DNA of 5,066 nt, taken from contig CAZESH010000309.1 of the NCBI GenBank assembly GCA_964514665.1, forward strand, positions 1 to 5,066, read 5' to 3'. Positions 1-5,066 of this stretch are shown here, piece by piece (the first letter of the stretch is position 1; each line of letters starts with the position of its first letter). Made by a program: the position numbers and the translations under genes. The notes under the pieces are model-generated. The model saw only the letters and a program-made list of their open reading frames with translations, searched no databases and had not been told where the DNA came from. Source of the stretch: CAZESH01 sp964514665 (lineage in GTDB: Bacteria; Bacillota; Bacilli; Paenibacillales; KCTC-25726).

Positions 1-2
1 CA

Positions 3-1049
3 TTTATCCAAAAATTAAAAGCTGCATACGTATCCAACAATCCGCCGGATGTGGCGCAAATGTTCGGAACATGGGTCACCGACTATGCAAAGAATGGCCA
101 ACTGCTTGAATTTCCCGACAATTCCATAAAAAACGATATGTATGATGCTCCTATGGGCGCATATACGTATCAAGGCAAACTTTACGGAATTCCGCACGAA
201 TTCAACATTGAAAACAACGGGATGCTGGCCCACAAAAAAATGTTCGACGACAAGGGCATTGCCTATCCGCCTAAAACATGGGATGAAATGGTTAAAGACG
301 CCAGTCAGCTGACCGTTCGCGATGGAAATAAAATCAAAATCCGCGGTCTCGATTTTACGGGCAGCGATACCATCAACTTCTCCACATTGGCCATGATTCT
401 TCAGCAAGGCGGCAACTATTGGACGCAAGACGGCCACGCCAACTTCAATACGCCGGAAGCCGAAAAAGCATTCAACACGCTGAAGGGCCTCGTAACGGAT
501 CAAAAAGTAACCGACATGACGTTGTACGGTACGGAAGAAGAACCGTACATGACTTTCTTTAAAGGAAATTCTGCCATGACCATCATCGGTCCTTGGGTAA
601 TTGCCGAAGGGCACGGAACATTTAACGTCAATGACTTCGACTACATCCCCGTTCCTCCGTTTGCCGGAGACAAACCGGTATTTGCCGCAGAATCCGGTTG
701 GGGCGAAGTGGCGTCTAAAGCAACCAAACATCCGCAGGAAGCGCTGGACTTCATTAAATTCTCGGCACAACCGGCGGAAGCCAAAGCCTGGAATTTAACG
801 ACATTCACCGTTCCGGCAAACAAGAATGTCGCGACTGACCCTGATTTCCTGAGTCAGGTGCCGCTGATGAAGCCATCGCTTGATTCGCTTTCATACGGAC
901 ATTGGATCGGTCCGGTAGGCGATCGGGACTACTGGTTCAAAGTCGTGGCCGACAATTTCCAAGGCGTTGCAATGGGAAGTGTTTCCGTGAAAGACGCATT
1001 GAAGAAAATGACGGACGATATCAATCAAATGCTTGACCAACACAAATAA
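3..1049 (+). CDS. Sugar ABC transporter substrate-binding protein (CUT1/MalE-like), 5' end outside the window
   Basis: This is the extracellular solute-binding subunit of a carbohydrate ABC importer; it binds sugar outside the membrane and delivers it to the two permeases encoded next. The frame is open from base 3, so the gene begins left of the window; the GTG at 51 is an internal valine, not a start. The visible 348 residues (numbered from base 3) read through NNPPDVAQMFGTW (about 12-24), typical of the first lobe of family 1 binding proteins, then GKLYGIPHEFNIENNGML with a following KTWDEM (about 58-96), a GNSAMTIIGPWVI segment (about 188-200) and ESGWGEVASKATKHPQEALDFIKF (about 230-253), all familiar landmarks of MalE/UgpB-type proteins. 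The signal peptide and probable lipobox cysteine are not in view. It ends with TAA, 215 bases before the first permease. Family assignment is confident; the sugar is unknown. Confidence 0.93.
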   Translation, partial: FIQKLKAAYVSNNPPDVAQMFGTWVTDYAKNGQLLEFPDNSIKNDMYDAPMGAYTYQGKLYGIPHEFNIENNGMLAHKKMFDDKGIAYPPKTWDEMVKDASQLTVRDGNKIKIRGLDFTGSDTINFSTLAMILQQGGNYWTQDGHANFNTPEAEKAFNTLKGLVTDQKVTDMTLYGTEEEPYMTFFKGNSAMTIIGPWVIAEGHGTFNVNDFDYIPVPPFAGDKPVFAAESGWGEVASKATKHPQEALDFIKFSAQPAEAKAWNLTTFTVPANKNVATDPDFLSQVPLMKPSLDSLSYGHWIGPVGDRDYWFKVVADNFQGVAMGSVSVKDALKKMTDDINQMLDQHK

Positions 1050-1060
1050 CGAGCAAACGA

Positions 1061-1092
1061 ACCATCAGGGGAGGTTTTTCTCCCCTGATGGT
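1061..1092 (+). other. Strong intergenic hairpin 1 after the binding-protein gene
   Basis: A perfect 13-bp inverted repeat, 1061-1073 (ACCATCAGGGGAG) against 1080-1092 (CTCCCCTGATGGT), encloses a six-base loop GTTTTT. It begins 11 bases after the binding-protein stop codon. The T-run is in the loop, and the bases after the stem (CCTCCTAATACC) are not a T-tract, so it is not a canonical intrinsic terminator. Such stem-loops between binding-protein and permease genes are known to protect the upstream mRNA from 3' exonucleases or to cause partial transcription stop, giving more binding protein than permease. That role here is inferred. Confidence 0.8.
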
Positions 1093-1152
1093 CCTCCTAA
1101 TACCAGACTGCCCGAGAAACCCCTGATCATTGAAAATGAAGATCTATAGGGC

Positions 1153-1193
1153 TGGGGGGTATCTTCAAGAGCGACGGAAGAAGATACCCCCCA
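1153..1193 (+). other. Strong intergenic hairpin 2 upstream of the first permease gene
   Basis: A perfect 14-bp inverted repeat pairs 1153-1166 (TGGGGGGTATCTTC) with 1180-1193 (GAAGATACCCCCCA), leaving a 13-base loop (AAGAGCGACGGAA). After one mismatch (C1152/T1194) two more G-C pairs (1150-1151 with 1195-1196) can extend it. Its sequence is unrelated to the hairpin at 1061-1092. No T-tract follows, so it is not a standard terminator. It lies 72 bases before the permease start and may stabilise, process or attenuate the transcript; the function is inferred. Confidence 0.75.
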
Positions 1194-1252
1194 TCCGACA
1201 AAACGACTTCATTTCTTTAGAAAGGGTTTCTCAACAATACCCTTTAAAAATC

Positions 1253-1258
1253 GGAGGG
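1253..1258 (+). promoter_or_regulatory. Ribosome binding site deciding the first permease start
   Basis: GGAGGG lies six bases before the ATG at 1265. It is the only good Shine-Dalgarno match in the long open frame beginning at 1130, and it sets the start at 1265 rather than at the upstream TTG or ATG. Confidence 0.88.
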
Positions 1259-1264
1259 AAGCAG

Positions 1265-2212
1265 ATGGAATCCACTAGCTCCAAGGAATTAACACAAATT
1301 TCAGTCAGAGGAAAGCATCCGAAACAAAAAAATAAACAGCACGTCAGCGAAATGCGATTTGTTGCCTTTTCTCTCACGCCCATCCTTTTGCTGTTTGCCG
1401 TTTTTGCGATTGTTCCGATTATATGGGGCATTATTCTGATGTTTTATAATTATAACCCGTTGAATACAAACTCGCCTTTTATCGGTTTGGGAAATTTCCG
1501 AAAAATGCTTCACGACGATGTGTTTAAGATTTCGTTTTGGAATACATTCAAATTTGTACTCATAGCCATTCCGGCCAATCTCGTCATTACGTTGTCCGTT
1601 GCGATCGGCATTAATAAGATCCGCAGCCGTTTATGGCGAAATACGTTCCGGACGCTGTTCTTTCTTCCGACGATCGCGCCGTTGTCGGGATCGGCCATCG
1701 TGTGGACCGTCATGCTGAAACAAAACGACGGCTTGATCAACCTTTTGCTGGAGAAAGCAGGCTTTCATGCCGTGAATTGGCTGACCGATCCGAAGATGGC
1801 GATGATTTCGATCGTCATGATGACGCTTTGGGCCGATATCGGCTATAATCTCGTCATTTTTATGGCCGGTTTGGATTCGATTCCGCAAATGTTTTATGAA
1901 GCCGCCGAATTGGATGGCGCAGGAAAATGGCGGACATTTTGGCATATTACGCTGCCGCTGCTTAGCCGGACTTCCTTGTTTATCGTCATTATGACCAGCA
2001 TTTCATACTTTCAGGCATTTCCGCAGTTCCAAGTCATGACCAATGGCGGACCGATGAATCAAACAAGCGTTCTTGCCTTGGATATTTTCAACAACGCCTT
2101 CACGTATTTGAACATGGGCTATGCTTCCGCCGTTGCATTTGTCTTGCTCCTGATCATTTTAGTCATTACACTCATCCAAATTCGACTGGGCCGCGCCCAG
2201 TGGGAATATTAG
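1265..2212 (+). CDS. Sugar ABC transporter permease, MalF/UgpA-like
   Basis: This is the first of two integral membrane subunits forming the sugar channel of the importer. The product is 315 residues, normal for the non-MalF-extended members of the family. A polar, lysine-rich N-terminus of about 30 residues is followed by six predicted membrane segments near 33-60, 95-116, 128-150, 179-200, 233-250 and 287-306. The cytoplasmic EAA loop, which docks the ATPase, is EAAELDGAG at 212-220 continuing to HITLPLL at 227-233, with the key alanine, glycine and proline positions kept. MTNGGPMNQTSVL (258-270) is the NGGP signature of MalF/UgpA-type permeases. The ATG at 1265 is chosen because GGAGGG sits six bases upstream; a frame extension to 1130 lacks a ribosome binding site and would add 45 atypical residues containing a hairpin. 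The partner permease follows after 10 bases. Confidence 0.95.
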   Translation: MESTSSKELTQISVRGKHPKQKNKQHVSEMRFVAFSLTPILLLFAVFAIVPIIWGIILMFYNYNPLNTNSPFIGLGNFRKMLHDDVFKISFWNTFKFVLIAIPANLVITLSVAIGINKIRSRLWRNTFRTLFFLPTIAPLSGSAIVWTVMLKQNDGLINLLLEKAGFHAVNWLTDPKMAMISIVMMTLWADIGYNLVIFMAGLDSIPQMFYEAAELDGAGKWRTFWHITLPLLSRTSLFIVIMTSISYFQAFPQFQVMTNGGPMNQTSVLALDIFNNAFTYLNMGYASAVAFVLLLIILVITLIQIRLGRAQWEY

Positions 2213-2217
2213 GGAGG
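2213..2217 (+). promoter_or_regulatory. Ribosome binding site of the second permease
   Basis: GGAGG begins directly after the TAG stop of the first permease and is five bases before the ATG at 2223. The tight 10-base gap indicates co-transcription and probable translational coupling, which would balance the two permease subunits. Confidence 0.85.
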
Positions 2218-2222
2218 TCCGC

Positions 2223-3050
2223 ATGAGAAGAAAGAAACTGGACATTCCGTATATGATTTTATTCACGGTATTGTTTTGCGCCGCAATCCTCATGTTTGTT
2301 CCCTATCTTTGGATGGTGCTGCTGTCTCTGAAAAGCAATGCCGAAATTTTGAAAAACGCCAACGTGCTGCTGCCGCAAAATCCAACCTTGGAAGGATACA
2401 GAAAAGTCATCCATGAAGCGCCGTTTATCCAATGGTTTATGAACAGTTTGCTGACATCAACGATTATTACGGTCGGCATGCTTCTAACCAGCTCATTGGC
2501 GGGATATATTTTTGCGAAGTTCAGATTTCGCGGAAAGAACTCGATTTTCGTTGTGCTGCTCGCCACGATGATGGTGCCGTTTCAAGTCGTGATGATTCCG
2601 ACTTATTTGATCATTTCAAAGCTTCATTTAATCAACAATCTTTCGTCCATCGTCATTCCGTCATTGGTGGGTGCCTTTGGCATCTATCTATGCAAGCAGT
2701 TTATAGAAGGTATCCCGATTGATTTAATCGAAGCGGCGAGAATGGATGGAGCAAGCGAACTGAGAACCTATCGTTCACTGGTCATTCCGCAGATTACGCC
2801 GGTTCTTTCGGCGCTTGGCATCTTTACTTTCATGGCGTCCTGGAACAACTATCTGTGGCCGCTGATCGTTTTGAATGAAGAAAATAAAATGACAGTGCCC
2901 TTGGCCTTGGTTGTATTCAACAGCCGTCACACGGTAAATTACAATGTTGTCATGTCCGCCGCCGTTCTTATCATGATCCCGGTTATTATTGTTTTTCTTT
3001 TCTTCCAGCGTCAGTTTGTGAAGGGCTTGACATTAACCGGAATTAAGTAA
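2223..3050 (+). CDS. Sugar ABC transporter permease, MalG/AraQ-like
   Basis: This is the second membrane subunit of the importer, forming a heterodimer with the upstream MalF-like protein. At 275 residues it has the usual MalG-class length. A short basic N-terminus (MRRKK) precedes six predicted membrane segments near 10-33, 73-97, 107-129, 140-160, 189-207 and 240-262. The EAA loop EAARMDGAS is at 170-178, continuing as RSLVIPQI (184-191), with the conserved glycine and proline in place. SWNNYLWPLIVL (206-217) and the C-terminal FQRQFVKGLTLTGIK are hallmarks of MalG-type permeases. The ATG at 2223 is supported by GGAGG five bases upstream. No ATPase gene follows; the next gene is a putative deacetylase-like enzyme. 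The assignment is firm, the substrate is not. Confidence 0.95.
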   Translation: MRRKKLDIPYMILFTVLFCAAILMFVPYLWMVLLSLKSNAEILKNANVLLPQNPTLEGYRKVIHEAPFIQWFMNSLLTSTIITVGMLLTSSLAGYIFAKFRFRGKNSIFVVLLATMMVPFQVVMIPTYLIISKLHLINNLSSIVIPSLVGAFGIYLCKQFIEGIPIDLIEAARMDGASELRTYRSLVIPQITPVLSALGIFTFMASWNNYLWPLIVLNEENKMTVPLALVVFNSRHTVNYNVVMSAAVLIMIPVIIVFLFFQRQFVKGLTLTGIK

Positions 3051-3076
3051 GAAATAAGCAGTAAAATCTGTGTGGC

Positions 3077-3092
3077 GAAGGGAGTAAATTTG
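3077..3092 (+). promoter_or_regulatory. Ribosome binding site plus TTG start, out of frame with the gene body
   Basis: GAAGGGAG (3077-3084) is followed, five bases later, by TTG at 3090. This is a plausible initiation site for the downstream gene, but the TTG frame runs only 16 codons and stops at TGA 3138-3140. The conserved gene body is in a different frame and has a TAA at 3085-3087. See the CDS entry at 3130-4254 for the consequence. Confidence 0.55.
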
Positions 3093-3129
3093 TATAAAAG
3101 ACATTTGCATCCCCCGTTCCATTCAAGTT

Positions 3130-4254
3130 GTGATCGATGATGTGGGATGGTGGACGGGAAAAGACAGCTCGGGCGATAACGGGCCATATCGTACCGGTAT
3201 TGAACGAAATCACCATCCATTGGATTACGAGGCGGTCGCTCAATTGGGAAGACGCCTTAAAATGCGACCGCAAGCAGCATTTATCATTAGCGAGTGGGAC
3301 CGGGACGACCAATTGAAAAACCTTCCGGCTGCAACGCACATGGGAAGCAAGTGGCATAATCCTTGGAAATCGTCTCCCATGCTTGATGAAGCGGCAAAAA
3401 TGATCAGAGACAACCATGACCTTTTTGAATTGACTTTGCATGGAATCGGACACGAATATTGGAAAACGGGAATGATGAGTAGAGCAGAGTGGCATGACGA
3501 AAATGGGACCATGAGACCTAAAGAAAGCGTGGCGGCGCATCTGCGGGTCTTTTTGAGATTGCTGAAACAAAATGATCTTGGTCCATTTCCCGAATCCTTT
3601 GTTCCAACGGCGTTTCTTCACCGTTTTGGAGCGGGTGAGGAGGGATTGCCCGGGATGTTGGCCGAGTATGGCGTCAAGTATATGTCTACCCCTTTTAGCA
3701 TGATGCATGCTGTAAAACAACCCGAATCGGATTTGTTTGGAATTGATGGACCGTTAATAACTGTTAATCGCGGCAAGGATCTTTGCGAATGGAACGAAAT
3801 TGCACCCGATGTTGCCGGCGAGATTCATGGACCGATATGCGGCATGCACTGGCCCAACCTGCTGCACCCGGACCCGGACCGCAACGGGGAGGTGGTTGAA
3901 CGTTGGGGACGGCTGCTTGAAACGTATCAGCGGCGTTTTGATACAATGCTTGCTCCGAATACGGCTGAAGGATTCAGCCAGCTCATTTATCGTTGGGGAA
4001 CAGAGCTTCAATACGATGATTTCGGATGCAAGCTTGATTTTTCAAAACTTTCGTCCTGCAAACCCCCAGGATTGTTGGACAGCTTTACTCTTAAGGTCGA
4101 ACGCAAGTGGAATATCGTTTCATCTTCTCCGGAAATTCATCTTTTTGAGAATCAGCAGCAATCCACAACTGAATATAAATCGATTTTGATTAAAAGGCAA
4201 AGTTCCGCTAAATCGGCGTATATACACTGGAAATTAAATGAGGAGTCCGATTAA
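3130..4254 (+). CDS. Putative NodB/polysaccharide-deacetylase-like barrel protein (start uncertain)
   Basis: I read this as a divergent member of the glycoside hydrolase/deacetylase beta/alpha-barrel superfamily, from motif layout only. Numbering from GTG 3130 (374 residues): VIDDVGWW at 1-8 resembles the NodB aspartate pair; HGIGH at 104-108 matches the metal-binding H-x3-H; FVPTAFLH (157-164) sits where the RxPY strand would be but lacks its arginine; GMHWPNLLH (238-246) could give the late histidine. Spacing between the first two motifs is about 100 residues, longer than usual, so the reaction may differ from sugar deacetylation. There is no signal peptide, so a cytoplasmic site is likely. 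The GTG has no ribosome binding site and would begin inside the first barrel strand. The frame is open back to 3088 (reading IPRSIQVVIDD) without ATG, GTG or TTG. Removing one C from the run at 3111-3115 would join it to the TTG at 3090. The true start is therefore probably near 3090, with an indel or a frameshift. Confidence 0.7.
   Translation: MIDDVGWWTGKDSSGDNGPYRTGIERNHHPLDYEAVAQLGRRLKMRPQAAFIISEWDRDDQLKNLPAATHMGSKWHNPWKSSPMLDEAAKMIRDNHDLFELTLHGIGHEYWKTGMMSRAEWHDENGTMRPKESVAAHLRVFLRLLKQNDLGPFPESFVPTAFLHRFGAGEEGLPGMLAEYGVKYMSTPFSMMHAVKQPESDLFGIDGPLITVNRGKDLCEWNEIAPDVAGEIHGPICGMHWPNLLHPDPDRNGEVVERWGRLLETYQRRFDTMLAPNTAEGFSQLIYRWGTELQYDDFGCKLDFSKLSSCKPPGLLDSFTLKVERKWNIVSSSPEIHLFENQQQSTTEYKSILIKRQSSAKSAYIHWKLNEESD
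4240..4245 (+). promoter_or_regulatory. Ribosome binding site of the MFS gene, inside the end of the upstream gene
   Basis: GAGGAG lies within the last codons of the deacetylase-like gene, 11 bases before the ATG at 4257, slightly far but usable. Its position inside the preceding gene and the two-base gap between stop (4252-4254) and start suggest translational coupling. Confidence 0.65.
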
Positions 4255-4256
4255 AC

Positions 4257-5066
4257 ATGAACAAAATCAATGCGGTACCGTTTTTGGGTCGCGTAAAGGT
4301 ACCGCCCGAGAAACGATTTGCAAAAGAGGCAGTTATCACGATCGTGATGCATTCCTTTTTTCAATTCGGCGGCTCCATGTCCTTTGTATTTGTCAATATT
4401 TATCTGTGGAGGCTGTCGCACCAGCTGTCTGTGATTGCGATTTACAACCTGCTTTGTTATTTGTTTGTTCCGCTCGGTTTTATAATAGGAGGGAAAATAG
4501 CCAAGCAAAAAGACAGACTTGTTACCTACAGGATCGGGATCGGACTTTACTCGCTTTTTTATCTGTCCATTGTTGCAGCCGGCGATTTTGTTTCCGATTT
4601 TTATTTTCTATTCGCTGTTTTTATCGGATTGGCGATGGGTTTTTACTGGTCTGGCGTGCTCATATTGATTTACGACGTGACGACGGAAACAAACCGTCTA
4701 AGGTTTTTCAGTCTAAGCACTGTTTTTTTTACTCTATCGGGCATTATTGGCCCGGCTGTTTCCGGAAATATCATTGCGCTCTTCGACAGCACAAACGGAT
4801 ATATTGTCGTATTTGGCATTGCGCTGGTGGTATTTCTCGGAACAGCGTGGTTAAGCTTTCGGATTCCCATGAAGCAAAGCAAAAAAAAGCGCTATTATTT
4901 GAAATATGTTTTGGTTTTGGCCCGCAAAAACAGGCCTTGGACTAAGGCGGTCATGGGTTTCTTTCTGATTGGATTATTGGAAGGATTGATGTTTTTTCTG
5001 CCTGGGATATTGCTATATCAAGCTTTCTCCAGGGAAGACGTGATCGGTTATTTGGTTGTTGTGTTT
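4257..5066 (+). CDS. Major facilitator superfamily (MFS) transporter, 3' end outside the window
   Basis: This is a multi-pass membrane transporter of the MFS type; the first 270 codons are visible and the frame is still open at the window end. The start is the ATG at 4257; a TGA at 4239-4241 closes the frame upstream. After a polar N-terminus of about 22 residues, hydrophobic segments lie near 25-50, 57-79, 91-108, 113-139, 152-176, 181-202 and 231-255, with another beginning near 262. GGKIAKQKDRL at 78-88, between segments two and three, matches the loop-2-3 signature G-x3-(D/K)-x2-G/K-R of MFS proteins in outline. A basic stretch, KQSKKKRYY (206-214), follows the sixth segment and fits the usual central cytoplasmic loop joining the two six-helix halves. 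The gene begins two bases after the deacetylase-like gene, so they are co-expressed. Cargo and direction of transport cannot be told from the sequence. Confidence 0.82.
   Translation, partial: MNKINAVPFLGRVKVPPEKRFAKEAVITIVMHSFFQFGGSMSFVFVNIYLWRLSHQLSVIAIYNLLCYLFVPLGFIIGGKIAKQKDRLVTYRIGIGLYSLFYLSIVAAGDFVSDFYFLFAVFIGLAMGFYWSGVLILIYDVTTETNRLRFFSLSTVFFTLSGIIGPAVSGNIIALFDSTNGYIVVFGIALVVFLGTAWLSFRIPMKQSKKKRYYLKYVLVLARKNRPWTKAVMGFFLIGLLEGLMFFLPGILLYQAFSREDVIGYLVVVF
4272..4305 (+). repeat. 8-bp inverted repeat within the first codons of the MFS gene
   Basis: GCGGTACC (4272-4279) is the reverse complement of GGTACCGC (4298-4305), with 18 bases between. It begins 15 bases after the start codon's first base, where a stem could slow early translation. 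Because each arm contains the palindrome GGTACC, the two copies also form a 6-bp direct repeat. A role is not shown. Confidence 0.5.

Larger units (their letters stand above)
1050..1264 (+). other. Intergenic region between binding-protein and permease genes
   Basis: This 215-base gap contains two strong hairpins (1061-1092 and 1153-1193), a weak 7-bp inverted repeat (1221-1227 with 1239-1245) and the permease ribosome binding site (1253-1258). The permease frame stays open back to 1130, but no ribosome binding site precedes the TTG at 1130 or the ATG at 1136, so I treat the gap as non-coding. I could not find a spaced -35/-10 pair that I would defend as a promoter, which fits read-through from the upstream gene. 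Confidence 0.7.

Noticed and set aside
15..770. 251-codon open frame on the minus strand
   Set aside because: It lies wholly opposite the binding-protein gene, whose family is clear; the minus-strand protein has no recognisable features, so it is a shadow frame.
880..894. Catabolite-repression (cre-like) site on the minus strand
   Set aside because: ATGAAAGCGAATCAA matches much of the consensus but misses the conserved C near the 3' end and lies deep inside the binding-protein coding sequence.
1061..1092. Intrinsic terminator ending the binding-protein transcript
   Set aside because: The stem is strong but is not followed by a T-tract; the T-run lies in the loop. I list it as a hairpin rather than a terminator.
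1093..1097. Anti-Shine-Dalgarno CCTCC that could mask the permease GGAGG at 1253-1257
   Set aside because: Only five bases match over a distance of about 155 bases with two strong hairpins between, so pairing is likely chance.
1130..1150. Promoter TTGAAA with TATAGG
   Set aside because: The two elements are only nine bases apart, far too close for a sigma-A promoter.
1130..1264. N-terminal extension of the first permease by 45 codons
   Set aside because: No ribosome binding site precedes TTG 1130 or ATG 1136, the stretch contains a strong hairpin, and the ATG at 1265 has a good GGAGGG.
3043..3720. 225-codon open frame on the minus strand
   Set aside because: It is antisense to the deacetylase-like gene, which carries the recognisable motifs; no ribosome binding site or family features support it.
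4238..4945. 235-codon open frame on the plus strand
   Set aside because: It overlaps the MFS gene in another frame; its product is rich in Cys, Arg and His without membrane segments, while the frame from 4257 gives a clean membrane transporter.

Overview
The window looks like part of a carbohydrate-uptake operon from a Gram-positive Bacillota, most likely a Paenibacillaceae/Bacillales relative. This is inferred from strong GGAGG-type ribosome binding sites, moderate base composition, close packing of genes on one strand, and a CUT1-type sugar ABC transporter with no ATPase gene beside it. No species can be named from the sequence alone.

Layout, all on the + strand. (1) Positions 3-1049 hold the 3' part of a sugar-binding lipoprotein-type gene; its signal peptide lies left of the window. 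(2) Positions 1050-1264 form a 215-base gap with two strong hairpins (13 and 14 bp stems), neither followed by a T-tract. (3) Positions 1265-2212 and 2223-3050 encode the two MalF/MalG-type permeases, each with the EAA loop that docks the ATPase. (4) Positions about 3090-4254 encode a protein that I read as a divergent NodB/polysaccharide-deacetylase-like barrel. Its start is problematic: a good ribosome binding site with a TTG start lies one frame away from the body of the gene, and a run of five C lies between them. (5) From 4257 to the window end is the 5' part of a major-facilitator-type membrane transporter, truncated by the window edge (270 codons visible).

How they may work together: the binding protein captures a sugar or oligosaccharide outside the membrane and the permease pair imports it, powered by an ATPase encoded elsewhere (shared MsmX-type ATPases are known for this transporter class in Bacillota). 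The barrel protein could then process the imported glycan, for example by removing an acyl group, and the MFS protein could move a substrate or product across the membrane. The transporter assignment is firm. The substrate, the barrel enzyme's reaction and the MFS cargo are not determined by the sequence. No RNA gene, CRISPR array, insertion sequence or convincing promoter was seen.
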